Shown here one piece after another: positions 1 to 11,098 of a stretch of DNA of 64,000 bases. The notes beneath the pieces were generated by a model, which was not told where the DNA came from, searched no databases, and saw only the letters and a program-made list of their open reading frames with translations. The position numbers were made by a program, and so were the translations under genes. The first letter of the stretch is position 1. The number at the start of each line of letters is the position of its first letter. This DNA comes from JACQFK01 sp964619955 (GTDB lineage Bacteria; Planctomycetota; MHYJ01; JACPRB01). Location: assembly GCA_964619955.1 (NCBI GenBank), contig CAZUJF010000015.1:1-64000 (forward strand), written 5' to 3'.

Positions 1-2960
<2,960 letters not shown>

Positions 2961-3030
2961 GCATATATTGGAGTACCAATACATGCTGCTAATTATCCTA
3001 AGCGCTGGTTTACCTTATTTTCTCAGCCTT

Positions 3031-3057
3031 TGACACGAACCTAGACGGTTCGTGTTA
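3031..3057 (-). promoter_or_regulatory. Hairpin in the 23S leader
   Basis: A nine-base inverted repeat, ACACGAACC at 3033-3041 and GGTTCGTGT at 3047-3055, encloses a 5-nt loop about 75 nt upstream of the mature 23S 5' end. No U-tract follows in the direction of transcription, so it is more likely a processing or leader structure than a terminator. A sequence GCTCTGTGAAAAA on the minus strand (3080-3068) just upstream resembles an rRNA antitermination boxA, but only weakly. The rest of 2961-3313 shows no gene. Confidence 0.5.
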
Positions 3058-3257
3058 GACCTTCCCGTTTTTCACAGAGCCGCCGACCTGCCGGAAACCT
3101 GTTCCGACAAGCCCGTACTGCCAAATTTTCTGTTCCGCCTGCTGTCCGACGTCAACCGGCCGGCGAGCGCGTCTGCCGTCGCCTTTTCAACGTCCTAATC
3201 GCGACTCATTGCAAACGCGTGTTAGAGGTGAGTGCTATACACCTCAGGTAAGCGGTA

Positions 3258-3285
3258 AGTATATCTAGGGATCGCTCCGAGTCAA
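3258..3285 (-). promoter_or_regulatory. Sigma70 promoter of the 23S gene
   Basis: On the minus strand TTGACT (3285-3280) and TATACT (3263-3258) are separated by 16 bp, close to the sigma70 consensus. The predicted transcript starts near 3250, giving a leader of about 290 nt before mature 23S. It supports independent transcription of this rRNA gene. Confidence 0.75.
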
Positions 3286-3313
3286 GAAAAATCAGCGGTA
3301 AATTTCGAAGAAA

Positions 3314-4141
3314 CTAGTTGTTCCGCCCCAGATCCTTCCAGGGACGGACCGCCTCCTCCCGGGCCTTCGTCACGGGACGCACGTCCCCGCCCCGGTATTC
3401 AAATTGGAGTTCCCCCACGTACACCGCGTCCAGACGGTGGAAGCCCGCCCGCTGGAAGCGCGATTTGGGATTGGCGGCGTCGTACTCCGCCCCGACGGGA
3501 AGGAATTCGGGGTCGATCGCCGCCTTCTCCGTGATCTTCTGCGTGGACGCCACCGTTCCCCGCGCGTCGTAGGACCACTGCTGCCGCACGTAGCGGACCG
3601 TCGCCCGCATCGGCTTCTCCGGCGACGCGTCGGCCGGGAGCTCGAACATGTTCTTGACCACGCAGCCCTCCTCCTTCTGGAAGAAGTCGCGCGACACCAG
3701 CACGTCGGAGGGCGCCTTCGGCTTGCCCTCGGGCCCCAGGCACGCGGCGCAGGGCGACTGGGTCTTGTTGAAACCGGCGGGGTGCTGGATGTACGGACAG
3801 TGCCCGCACGACTTGCAGAGGTATTCCGCGGAGGGCACCGGGAGGATCAGCCGCGCTTCGCAGGTCTTGCACTTGTAGTTCAGCACCACGAAGGCGTTCT
3901 CGTCGAAGCTGAACGTGTTCAGGATCGTGCCCGTCGGCGCCGCCATCGCGGGGTTCGCGGCCGCCAGCGCCAGCCCCTTGCGCAGATCCTCCTTGCGCTG
4001 GTTCGCCTCGTTGTTGAGGTTCTGGAAGTGCAGGTGGATCTCCTTCTGGAAGACCCGCACCGCCTGGTCCCGGGGCGGGGGCTTGCAGGCCAGCAAGGAG
4101 GCCGACAAGACGGCGGATGCCAGCAGGAACGTGATACGCAT
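3314..4141 (-). CDS. Lipoprotein with zinc-ribbon-like cysteine pairs, unknown function
   Basis: A 275-residue protein with an N-terminal hydrophobic signal and lipobox LLAC (Cys19), so it is probably lipid-anchored. The central part carries three CxxC-type pairs (KCKTC near 90, LCKSCGHC near 108 and PCAAC near 131), which look like a zinc ribbon. The C-terminal half is beta-rich and ends in charged residues. A GGGAGAAG ribosome-binding site precedes the ATG. It lies just upstream of the 23S promoter on the same strand with no evident terminator between. I do not recognise the family, and a metal-binding role is inferred only from the cysteines. Confidence 0.8.
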   Translation of the reverse strand: MRITFLLASAVLSASLLACKPPPRDQAVRVFQKEIHLHFQNLNNEANQRKEDLRKGLALAAANPAMAAPTGTILNTFSFDENAFVVLNYKCKTCEARLILPVPSAEYLCKSCGHCPYIQHPAGFNKTQSPCAACLGPEGKPKAPSDVLVSRDFFQKEEGCVVKNMFELPADASPEKPMRATVRYVRQQWSYDARGTVASTQKITEKAAIDPEFLPVGAEYDAANPKSRFQRAGFHRLDAVYVGELQFEYRGGDVRPVTKAREEAVRPWKDLGRNN

Positions 4142-4248
4142 AGGACGCTTCTCCCGGTTCTGTTTCCAGGGGTGCGACGGCGTCGCTCCCTAGTTCAGGA
4201 CGTAAAGCGTAGCGGGAAATACGGCGGGCGACAACAAAAAGATGGGCG

Positions 4249-5103
4249 TCAGCGCGGATCCAGGCCGAGGCGGAACAGCAGCGCCCCCAGCCTGAAGGCC
4301 AGCAGGACGATGTACGTCCGCGGCTCGGGACGCGCCCTCCGGGCCGAGTCCACCACGCCCAGTACCTGGGCGCTGCGCGCCAGGCCGACGTGCGGACTGG
4401 CGTCCCCCTTGTGCATGAACCACGACTGGGATCCCGAGTCGATGCGGCCCACGAGGCGGTGGACCTCCAGCGCTCCTCCGGCCTCCAGCAGCGCCACGTC
4501 GCCGGTCCGCGGGCCGCGGGCCCGGTGGACCAGCACCATCTGGCCGTCCTTCAGGGCCGGTTCCATGCACCCTCCGGAGACCGTGACGGCCGTCGCCCCC
4601 CGCCGCTCCAGCTCCGTTTTCACTTCGCGGAACGCGGGGCTCAGCCCCTCGGGCGGCGCGGGCTTCTGCAGGAAGGCCCACACGATCGCCCACATGCCCG
4701 TCATGATCCGGCGGCTGCCGTCCGCGGAACTGTTCCTCGAGGGTCCCCAGCGCACCGGCATCGACTCGCGGAACGGAGCCGCCCCCGTCGCCGGGCCGTC
4801 CTCGAACCAGAACCCGCACATCTTGTGCGGCATCACGATGTCCCGCTCGCGCAGGTCCCGTTCGTCGAGGGGGAAGAGGCCGCAGACGCCGGGACGGTCG
4901 TTGTAGACCAGGCAGCGGGGGTTGCCGTCCTGCTCCGCGTAGGCGGGGCAGCGGAAGACCAGCTTGCAGCAGGCGCCGCAGCGGCTGCACGCCCCGCGGC
5001 GCCGCGACAGCATGTTCAAAACCTTCTCGCGGCGGAAGGAGACATGCAGGGCCCGGCGGAGCTTTCCCCAGCCCATGACGACCTTCTGCCGCAGCGTGTA
5101 CAT
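4249..5103 (-). CDS. YkgJ-like Cys-cluster domain fused to an S24/S26 peptidase-like domain with a Cys in the nucleophile position
   Basis: A 284-residue fusion. The N-terminal half has CSRCGACC (Cys39, 42, 45, 46) plus Cys52, 64, 74 and 96, the pattern of YkgJ-type iron/zinc cluster proteins. The C-terminal part (about 172-250) resembles signal peptidase/LexA-like S24/S26 domains: VSGGCMEPALKDG, then GDVALL and VHRLVGR. In signal peptidases the first motif is normally SGxSMxP with a Ser nucleophile; here Cys179 takes that place, and His215 sits where ER/SipW-type enzymes have a catalytic His. A hydrophobic stretch near the C-terminus may bind membrane. Substrate unknown. A TATAAT lies 10 nt before the ATG. 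Confidence 0.75.
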   Translation of the reverse strand: MYTLRQKVVMGWGKLRRALHVSFRREKVLNMLSRRRGACSRCGACCKLVFRCPAYAEQDGNPRCLVYNDRPGVCGLFPLDERDLRERDIVMPHKMCGFWFEDGPATGAAPFRESMPVRWGPSRNSSADGSRRIMTGMWAIVWAFLQKPAPPEGLSPAFREVKTELERRGATAVTVSGGCMEPALKDGQMVLVHRARGPRTGDVALLEAGGALEVHRLVGRIDSGSQSWFMHKGDASPHVGLARSAQVLGVVDSARRARPEPRTYIVLLAFRLGALLFRLGLDPR

Positions 5104-5113
5104 GGATTGCGGG

Positions 5114-5119
5114 ATTATA
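5114..5119 (-). promoter_or_regulatory. -10 box, probable leaderless start for the Cys-cluster/S26 gene
   Basis: A perfect TATAAT on the minus strand ends 10 nt before the ATG at 5103. With usual -10 to +1 spacing the transcript would begin about 3-4 nt before the start codon. No good -35 is visible. Confidence 0.6.
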
Positions 5120-5225
5120 TCGACCCGGTCCGGCGTTCCGCAAAGGATATGACGCGCGGCGGCTCGACGCAGGGGCGCCCGATTTCCCTTGATTTGGACC
5201 CCGTCGCTTTCTAAACTGCCCCGCT

Positions 5226-5636
5226 ATGCCTGACCAGAAAGAAGCCCTCAAGAAGATCGTCGCCGACCTCAAAGAGAAGGTCGGGAAGGAAAAAGCCGCG
5301 GGGAAGGATTCCAAGAAGGATCCCGCCTTCCGCGCGCTCCGCAAGCAGCTCAAGCGCGCCCAGCGCAAGCTCGCCCTGATCACGCCCCTCGGCCACGAAC
5401 AGAAGGTGGCGCGTCAGGCGAAGTTCGTCGACATGATCACCAAGCGGCTCGGGGAGCTCACCCAGGGGGCCAAGAAGATCCAGGCCAACCCCTATGTCCG
5501 CTCCTGCAAGAAGAAGCTCAAGTCGCTGAACAAGCTCAAGAAGCGCCTCGACCGCAAGGCCAAGAAGGCCGCGGCCAAGGCGGCTCCGGCGGCGGCCGCC
5601 CCCGCGGCGGCGGCTCCCGAAGGCGACAAGAAGTAG
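5226..5636 (+). CDS. Lys/Ala-rich basic protein, possible nucleic-acid binder
   Basis: A 136-residue, strongly basic protein. Residues 1-110 are Lys/Arg/Leu-rich and should form helices or a coiled coil. The tail is a low-complexity KKAAAKAAP / AAAAP repeat resembling histone H1-like bacterial proteins. No signal peptide or cysteine cluster (one Cys only). It begins at an ATG just downstream of a divergent gene. Function is not known; DNA or RNA binding is an inference from composition alone. Confidence 0.7.
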   Translation: MPDQKEALKKIVADLKEKVGKEKAAGKDSKKDPAFRALRKQLKRAQRKLALITPLGHEQKVARQAKFVDMITKRLGELTQGAKKIQANPYVRSCKKKLKSLNKLKKRLDRKAKKAAAKAAPAAAAPAAAAPEGDKK

Positions 5637-5691
5637 CTCCCTCTGACCTATCCTGTCATACTCGGGGGAGATACTCCACCCGGAGACGGCC

Positions 5692-7665
5692 GTGAAAGAA
5701 TACGTGCTGGGCGGCGGACCTGAGCCCCTGAAACCCCGGTCCATCGACTACGCCCGCGAACTCAATCCCCAGCAGCTGGAAGTGGTCAACGCCGGGGAAG
5801 GCCCGCTCCTCGTGATCGCGGGGGCCGGCAGCGGGAAGACCCGCACCCTGACCTACCGCGTCGCCCGCCTGCTCGAATCCGGGGTCCGCCCCTCCGAGAT
5901 CCTCCTGCTCACGTTCACCAACAAGGCGGCGCGCGAGATGCTCCGGCGCGTGGACCAGCTCCTGCCCGGCGAGGAACGCCGGGTCACCGGCGGCACGTTC
6001 CATTCCGTCGGGAACATGGTGCTCCGGAGGCATGCCGCGCTGGCGGAATTGAAACCCGGCTTCACCATCCTCGACCGGGAGGACTCCAAGGAGCTCATGG
6101 GCGACGTCTCCGGCTCCCTTCGCCGCGAGGAGGTCGAGCTGAAACTGCCCAAGGCGGACATCCTCCTGGAGGTCGTCAGCTACGCCCGGAACACCGGGGC
6201 CAGCTTCGAGAAGGTGCTCGCGCGCAAATATCCGCAGCTCGACGAGGTGCGCGATTTCGTCCTCACCTCCTGCCGCCGCTACGAGGCGCGGAAGCGGGAC
6301 CTCAACCTCGTCGATTTCGACGACCTGCTCGTGCTCTGGCACCAGCTGCTCGTGATCCATCCCGACGTGCGCGAGGAGCAGCATCGCCGCTGGAAACACA
6401 TCCTGGTGGACGAATACCAGGACACCAACCGCCTGCAGTCGGGGATCGTGGAGGCCATCGCCGGGCCCTCCGGGAACCTCATGGTGGTGGGCGACGATTC
6501 TCAGTCGATCTACTCCTTCCGCGGCGCGGACTTCGCGAACATCATCGGTTTCCCGGAGCGGCACCCGGGCTGCAAGGTCTTCAAGCTCGAGGTCAACTAC
6601 CGCTCGATCCCGGAGATCCTGAATCTCTCCAACCAGTCCATCGCGCACAACGAACGGCAGTTCCGCAAGACGCTGCAGTCGGTGCGGCGCGAGGGCGGGC
6701 TCCCCGAGGTCGTCGCGGCCGGCACGGCGGACGAACAGGCGCGCTTCGTGGCGCAGCAGATGCTCCGCCTCAAGGACGAGGGCTACCCGCTGTCCGAGAT
6801 GTGCGTCCTCTACCGGGCGCATTACCACTCGATGGAGCTCCAGATGGAGCTTTCGCGGATGGGCATCCCCTTCGAAATCCGCAGCGGCCTGCGGTTTTTC
6901 GAGCAGGCCCACGTGAAGGACATGGCCTCGTACCTGAAGATCGCGGTCAACGGCAAGGACGAGCTGGCGTGGAAGCGCGTCCTCAAGCTGGTGCCCCGGG
7001 TGGGCAAGGCCACGGCCGACAAGGCCTGGTCCCTCGTCGAGCAGGAGCGCTTCGGCGAGGTCAAGGACGCTCTTCCCAAGGCCGCCCGGAAGGGCTGGGA
7101 GGATCTCGTGATCCTTCTGGGGCGCCTGCGGGAGCGGCTCAACACGCCGGCCGACATGATCCGCCTCGTGCTCGACGGCGGCTACCAGGATTATCTCGCC
7201 TCCACGTTCCCGAATTTCAACGCCCGCGTCGACGATTTGAAACGCTTCGCCGACTTCGCGCTCCGCTTCAAGGAGGCGGAACAGCTCCTGTCCGAACTCG
7301 CGCTCACCTCCGGCGTGGCGGGCAAGGACGCGATGGAGGAGGCGGCGGACGAGGACCAGGTCGTGCTGTCCTCGATCCACCAGTCCAAGGGGCTGGAGTG
7401 GCGCGCGGTCTTCGTGCTCTGGCTCGTGGAAGGGAAGTTCCCCGATCAGCGCGCGCTCCGGGAGGACGGCGGGGAGGAGGAGGAGCGGCGGCTCTTTTAC
7501 GTTTCCTGCACCCGGGCCAAGGACAGGCTCTACTTGGTCTTCCCGACCGTCGCGGACGAGCGCTACCTGATGGGGGTGGTGCAGAAGCCCAGCCGCTTCA
7601 TCAAGGAGCTCGAGCGGACCTGCTACGAGGAGGCCACGGTCGTCCTCGACAGCGACCGGGAGTGA
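5692..7665 (+). CDS. UvrD/Rep/PcrA-type superfamily 1 DNA helicase
   Basis: A 657-residue ATP-dependent 3'-5' DNA helicase of the UvrD/Rep family. The motifs appear in order: Q-motif LNPQQLEVV near 24, Walker A GAGSGKT near 43, motif Ia LTFTNKAA, Walker B VDEYQDT near 240, motif III QSIYSFRGAD, motif V SSIHQSKGLEWRAVFV, and motif VI FYVSCTRAKDRLYL near 605. The length is slightly below the usual 700-750 residues. The GTG at 5692 has a GGAG upstream and places the Q-motif at the expected distance from the start. Likely roles are repair or replication restart. It could be a PcrA or UvrD ortholog; the motifs cannot tell which. Confidence 0.92.
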   Translation: MKEYVLGGGPEPLKPRSIDYARELNPQQLEVVNAGEGPLLVIAGAGSGKTRTLTYRVARLLESGVRPSEILLLTFTNKAAREMLRRVDQLLPGEERRVTGGTFHSVGNMVLRRHAALAELKPGFTILDREDSKELMGDVSGSLRREEVELKLPKADILLEVVSYARNTGASFEKVLARKYPQLDEVRDFVLTSCRRYEARKRDLNLVDFDDLLVLWHQLLVIHPDVREEQHRRWKHILVDEYQDTNRLQSGIVEAIAGPSGNLMVVGDDSQSIYSFRGADFANIIGFPERHPGCKVFKLEVNYRSIPEILNLSNQSIAHNERQFRKTLQSVRREGGLPEVVAAGTADEQARFVAQQMLRLKDEGYPLSEMCVLYRAHYHSMELQMELSRMGIPFEIRSGLRFFEQAHVKDMASYLKIAVNGKDELAWKRVLKLVPRVGKATADKAWSLVEQERFGEVKDALPKAARKGWEDLVILLGRLRERLNTPADMIRLVLDGGYQDYLASTFPNFNARVDDLKRFADFALRFKEAEQLLSELALTSGVAGKDAMEEAADEDQVVLSSIHQSKGLEWRAVFVLWLVEGKFPDQRALREDGGEEEERRLFYVSCTRAKDRLYLVFPTVADERYLMGVVQKPSRFIKELERTCYEEATVVLDSDRE

Positions 7666-8226
7666 TTACTCCAGCCGCTTTCGGATCGCGTCGAAGTCGA
7701 TCTTGCCGGCGTGCTGGGCGCAGATCTTGACCGCTTCCGATTTCGCCCGGGCGCTGCCCATCCGCTCCAGCAGGTGCACCTGCTCCCAGGCGAGGTGCAG
7801 CCGCGCCTTCAGCGTGTGCGCCTTCTTCTCCGCCGCCAGCAGTTCCGCGTAGGCCCGCTCGGGGTCCAGGGCGGCGGCCTTGATCAGCGCCAGCCCGGCC
7901 AGGTCCCCTTCGTAGATCCGGCCGGCCTGGTAGCCTTCCGGCGCGGGGTTCACCAGGGCGGCCACCTCGGCGTGCCGGTCGAGTTCGATGAGGCAGCGCG
8001 CGCGGATCGCGACCGCGGTCACGCGCTCTTCGGGAGTGAGCCTGGATTCGTTGAGGGCCTGGAGCAGGTCCGCTTCGGCGCGGGCGAAATCCTCGCCCGC
8101 CGCGCCCGGGTCGTAGCGCAGCACCCGGAGCGCGTCGAAGTAGCTGTCCCGGCCCGTCTTGAAGGGCGAACAGCCCGCCCCCAGCAGGAGCAGGGCGACG
8201 ACGCCGGCCGCCGCTAGCGGGTGCAT
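7666..8226 (-). CDS. Small helical lipoprotein
   Basis: A 186-residue protein with signal sequence and lipobox LGAGC (Cys19). The rest is Ala/Leu/Glu-rich helices, probably TPR-like (EDFARAEADLLQAL, YAELLAAEKKAHTL), which would fit a periplasmic scaffold. It is the last gene of a minus-strand operon and overlaps the previous gene (8214-8720) by 13 nt. Its stop codon abuts that of the convergent helicase. Family not recognised. Confidence 0.75.
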   Translation of the reverse strand: MHPLAAAGVVALLLLGAGCSPFKTGRDSYFDALRVLRYDPGAAGEDFARAEADLLQALNESRLTPEERVTAVAIRARCLIELDRHAEVAALVNPAPEGYQAGRIYEGDLAGLALIKAAALDPERAYAELLAAEKKAHTLKARLHLAWEQVHLLERMGSARAKSEAVKICAQHAGKIDFDAIRKRLE

Positions 8227-8720
8227 CGCACGCTCCTGACGACCTTGTCGAACTGCTTCCGGTGCTTTTCGAATTCCTCCTTCTTGCAGCCGATGACGAC
8301 GGTGACGAACACGTCGACGCGATCGACTACCACACCCATGTACTTGTAGTCGCCATCCGTGTACGTGACAATCATGCCCTTCTTGTAGTCGATCTCATAA
8401 TCCTGCTGGGTCTCAGGTACGCAAACGAACGTCTTCAGGGGCATGTCGGGCCAGGAGACGGTGGCATGTTCGGTAAGGGTCACCGATGCATGTCCTTCCG
8501 TGAAGTCTCCTGTAGGTTTCTTGTCCCCCAGGGGGCCCTTGCCCACGACGCGACCGTCCTGCGGGCCGACGGTCCATCGCGGCGGGAAATTGACGCTCCA
8601 CCCGGGCCCGTCGTAGCTCGTGGGCCAGGTCTTGTAGAGGTGGTATCCCCCGAAGCCCACGCCGATCAACACCAGGATCGCCAGAGGTTTCCCAAAGGAA
8701 AACGGTTCATTTCTGGCCAT
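8214..8720 (-). CDS. Membrane-anchored protein, unknown function
   Basis: A 168-residue protein with one N-terminal transmembrane segment (about residues 12-28, LAILVLIGVGFGGYHLY) and a soluble domain beginning PGWSVNFPPRWT. That opening resembles PsbP/MOG1-like or 'surface exposed' folds that score polar beta strands. The ATG lies inside the 3' end of tgt (14-nt overlap), so translation is probably coupled to tgt. No catalytic motif is visible. Confidence 0.75.
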   Translation of the reverse strand: MARNEPFSFGKPLAILVLIGVGFGGYHLYKTWPTSYDGPGWSVNFPPRWTVGPQDGRVVGKGPLGDKKPTGDFTEGHASVTLTEHATVSWPDMPLKTFVCVPETQQDYEIDYKKGMIVTYTDGDYKYMGVVVDRVDVFVTVVIGCKKEEFEKHRKQFDKVVRSVRCTR

Positions 8721-9783
8721 AGGTGAAATCCCTCATCGATCCGTCGCGAATCGCCGCCCGGATCTTCCTCATCAGTCTAGCATAGAAGGCCACGTTGTGG
8801 AGCGAGAGCAGTTTCGGGCCCAGCATCTCGTCGACGGCGAAACAGTGGCGCAGGTAGGCCCGCGTGAAGTTGCGGCAGCAGGCGGCGTCGCAGTCCTCGT
8901 CCAGGGGGCGCTCGTCCTTCGCGAATTTCGCGTTGCGGATCCGGATCAAACCCTCCCGCGTGTACGCCATCGCCGTGCGGCCCATCCGCGTCGGCAGGAT
9001 GCAGTCGAACATGTCCACGCCGCGCTTCACCGCCTCGACGATGTCCCGCGGCATGCCCACGCCCATCAGGTAGCGCGGACGCGCCTCCGGCAGCCAGCCG
9101 CAGGTCTGGCCCACGAGGTCGTCCATCTGGGCGGGCGTCTCGCCCATGGAGAAGCCGCCGAGCGCGAAGCCCGGGGGATCCTGCGCGGCGATCGCCTCGG
9201 CGGACTCCTTCCGGAGCTCGGGGAGGATGCTGCCCTGGACGATGCCGAAGAGGGCCGTCTTCGCCGTCCGGCTCCGCTTCCACCACGCGTGCGTGCGGTC
9301 CAGCGCCTTCCGCGCCGCCGCCGGGTCCGGCGGGAAGGGGATCGGCTCGTCCAGCGGCATGATGATGTCGCTGCCGAGCTTCTCCTGGATCTCCACCACC
9401 CGCTCCGGCGTGAAGCGCAGCGTGGCGCCGTCGAGGTGGGACTGGAACGTGACGCCGTCCGCGTCGATCTTCCGGAGCCCGGCCAGGCTGAAGACCTGAT
9501 AGCCGCCGCTGTCGGTCAGGATCGGGCCGCCCCAACCCATGAATTTCTGCAACCCGCCGAGCTCCGCGACGCGGTCCTCTCCGGGGCGGAGCGCCAGATG
9601 GTACGTGTTGCAGAGCAGGATCTCGATCCCCACGGAGCGCAGCTCCGCCGGTTCCAGCCCCTTCACCGCCGCCTTGGTGCCGCAGGGCATGAAGGCGGGG
9701 GTTTCGAAGGTCCCGTGCGGAGTCTGGATGCGTCCCGCCCGGGCGGAGCCGCAGCGCGCGTCGATCGTGAACTCGATTCCCAT
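8707..9783 (-). CDS. tgt: Queuine/preQ1 tRNA-guanine transglycosylase
   Basis: A 358-residue Tgt, which exchanges G34 for preQ1 in GUN-anticodon tRNAs. Family motifs include MPCGTKAAVKGL, CNTYHLALRPG, the nucleophile region LTDSGGYQVFSL, FGIVQGS, ALGGFSMGE, YLMGVGMPRDI and MFDCILPTRMGR. The C-terminal zinc site is unusual: the common CxCxxC is here CDAACC, so the middle Cys is shifted by two positions, while His in SLHNV remains. It is the first gene of the tgt / 8214-8720 / 7666-8226 operon. A TAAAAT lies 13 nt before the ATG. Confidence 0.95.
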   Translation of the reverse strand: MGIEFTIDARCGSARAGRIQTPHGTFETPAFMPCGTKAAVKGLEPAELRSVGIEILLCNTYHLALRPGEDRVAELGGLQKFMGWGGPILTDSGGYQVFSLAGLRKIDADGVTFQSHLDGATLRFTPERVVEIQEKLGSDIIMPLDEPIPFPPDPAAARKALDRTHAWWKRSRTAKTALFGIVQGSILPELRKESAEAIAAQDPPGFALGGFSMGETPAQMDDLVGQTCGWLPEARPRYLMGVGMPRDIVEAVKRGVDMFDCILPTRMGRTAMAYTREGLIRIRNAKFAKDERPLDEDCDAACCRNFTRAYLRHCFAVDEMLGPKLLSLHNVAFYARLMRKIRAAIRDGSMRDFTYGQK

Positions 9784-9841
9784 GGGAAGGGGGGCGATTT
9801 TAGGGGGCCGCTCCGAGCGGCGTCAAGGTATGGTATCGGTC

Positions 9842-10795
9842 ATGCGGCGAGTGCCGGCGCTCCTGCTCCTGCTGGCGGGCTGCACCCCCGAGGCGCCGCC
9901 GGAGTCGCTCATCGTGGTGGACGGCATCCGCCGCCACCAGGCCTTCCTCGCCGACGACGCCCGCGAAGGCCGCCTCGCCGGCAGCCCCGGCGGCCACGAG
10001 GCCGCCTTGTACATCGCGCGCGCGGGCCTGGATCTCGGACTGCTTCCCGCGGGTGTCGGCGGCACCTGTTTCCAGCCCTTCGGTCCCGCCGCGGCGGGTC
10101 CGGGCGAGGTCGGCAAGAAGAACGTCCTGCTCTGGCTGCGCGGCCGCGACAGCGCCCTGCGCGATGAATACGTCGTGGTGGCCGCCCATTACGATCATGT
10201 GGGCCGCGGTCTGAAGGGGTCTCAGGGCGGGAAGGTCGGCGAAGTCCACAACGGGGCCGACGACAACGCGAGCGGCGCCTCGACCGTCCTGGAGGTCGCC
10301 CGGGCCGCGCTGCGCCTGCGCCCCCGCCGCTCCGTGTTGTTCGCCTGGTTCGACAACGAGGAGGAGCGCCTGGAGGGCTCCCGGGCCTGGACGTCGAATC
10401 CCACGCGGCCGCTGGGACGCTGCCGCGCGATGCTCAACTGCGACATGATCGGCCGAAACGAGACGGAGAAGATCTACTGCGGGATCGAGAAGGTCGGCGG
10501 GAAGGCGCGTTTTCCGCGCTGGGAGGCCCTGGTGCGGGAGGGGGAGCGCGCCGCGGGCGCCGCTTTCGACTGGACGGAGTTCGATCCCTTCATCAAACGC
10601 AGCGATCACTGGCCCTTCATGGAGAAGGGCGTGCCCGCGATGTTCTTCACGGGCGGGCTGCACGCCGACTACCACAAGGACGGCGACGATCTCGAGAAGA
10701 TCAACTTCGAGAAGGAGGTCCGGGTCGGCCGCATCCTCCTCGACTTGCTACGGCGTGCCGCGGACGGCGACGAGGTCCTGAAATCAGCCCCGTGA
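9842..10795 (+). CDS. M28-family metallopeptidase lipoprotein
   Basis: A 317-residue zinc aminopeptidase-like lipoprotein. The second in-frame ATG (9842) is preferred over 9830 because it gives a compact signal with lipobox LLAGC. M28 ligands appear in order: HYDHVG, GADDNASGAS, DNEEERLEGS, LNCDMIGRN and the final His in GGLHADYHKDGDD. The likely role is exo-peptidase or amino-sugar hydrolase activity in the periplasm. It stands alone between the divergent tgt operon and a repeat region. Confidence 0.88.
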   Translation: MRRVPALLLLLAGCTPEAPPESLIVVDGIRRHQAFLADDAREGRLAGSPGGHEAALYIARAGLDLGLLPAGVGGTCFQPFGPAAAGPGEVGKKNVLLWLRGRDSALRDEYVVVAAHYDHVGRGLKGSQGGKVGEVHNGADDNASGASTVLEVARAALRLRPRRSVLFAWFDNEEERLEGSRAWTSNPTRPLGRCRAMLNCDMIGRNETEKIYCGIEKVGGKARFPRWEALVREGERAAGAAFDWTEFDPFIKRSDHWPFMEKGVPAMFFTGGLHADYHKDGDDLEKINFEKEVRVGRILLDLLRRAADGDEVLKSAP

Positions 10796-10800
10796 TGCCT

Positions 10801-10884
10801 GCACTGAGCGAGCCTCCGCGCAGCGGAGGCGAGTCGAAATGCTTGCACTGAGCGAGCCCTCCTGCAGGAGGGCGAGTCGAAGTG
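10801..10884. repeat. Two tandem palindromic REP-like units
   Basis: Two copies of an imperfect palindrome, GCACTGAGCGAGCC...GGCGAGTCGAARTG, at 10801-10842 and 10845-10884. Each has a different self-complementary core (CTCCGCGCAGCGGAG and CCTCCTGCAGGAGG). The conserved arms with variable cores look like REP/BIME elements or mobile hairpins. The second copy overlaps the encoded CCA end of the adjacent tRNA by 2 nt. There is no U-tract, so a terminator role is not supported. Confidence 0.75.
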
Positions 10885-10959
10885 GTGCCGGGGACCGGAC
10901 TTGAACCGGTAACCTACGGCTTATGAAACCGCCGCTCTAACCAATTGAGCTACCCCGGC
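10883..10959 (-). tRNA. tRNA with CAU anticodon (elongator Met, or Ile2)
   Basis: A complete cloverleaf on the minus strand: acceptor GCCGGGG/CCCCGGC, discriminator A and encoded CCA (10885-10883); D-arm GCUC...GAGC; anticodon loop UUCAUAA with CAU at 10925-10923; T-arm ACCGG UUCAAGU CCGGU. The paired 1-72 end and lack of three G-C pairs in the anticodon stem exclude initiator tRNA. CAU could be elongator Met or, with lysidine, Ile2. The T-loop resembles Ile2, so the amino acid is left open. Confidence 0.93.
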
Positions 10960-11026
10960 CGGGGGAGCGGCAATATAGGGCGGGGGCCGGGAGGAGTCAA
11001 GCCGGAGGAGGGCGGGGGGAGGATTG

Positions 11027-11059
11027 CACCCCTTCGACGCGCTGCGCTCGCTCAGGGTG
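11027..11059. repeat. Third REP-like palindrome copy
   Basis: CACCCCTTCGACGCG, a short core, then CGCTCAGGGTG. It shares the CTTCGAC/GCTCAG arms with the reverse complement of the units at 10801-10884, but in opposite orientation and across the tRNA. The rest of 10960-11098 shows no gene. Confidence 0.6.
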
Positions 11060-11098
11060 AGAAGAAGGACCGGTTCAGGATTGCGCCGGTCCTGCTGC

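Noticed and set aside
10801..10884. Rho-independent terminator after the M28 gene
   Set aside because: Hairpins are present but no T-tract follows; the repeated arms point to REP-like elements instead.
10883..10959. Initiator tRNA-fMet
   Set aside because: The acceptor 1-72 pair is formed and the anticodon stem lacks three consecutive G-C pairs, so it is an elongator or Ile2 tRNA.
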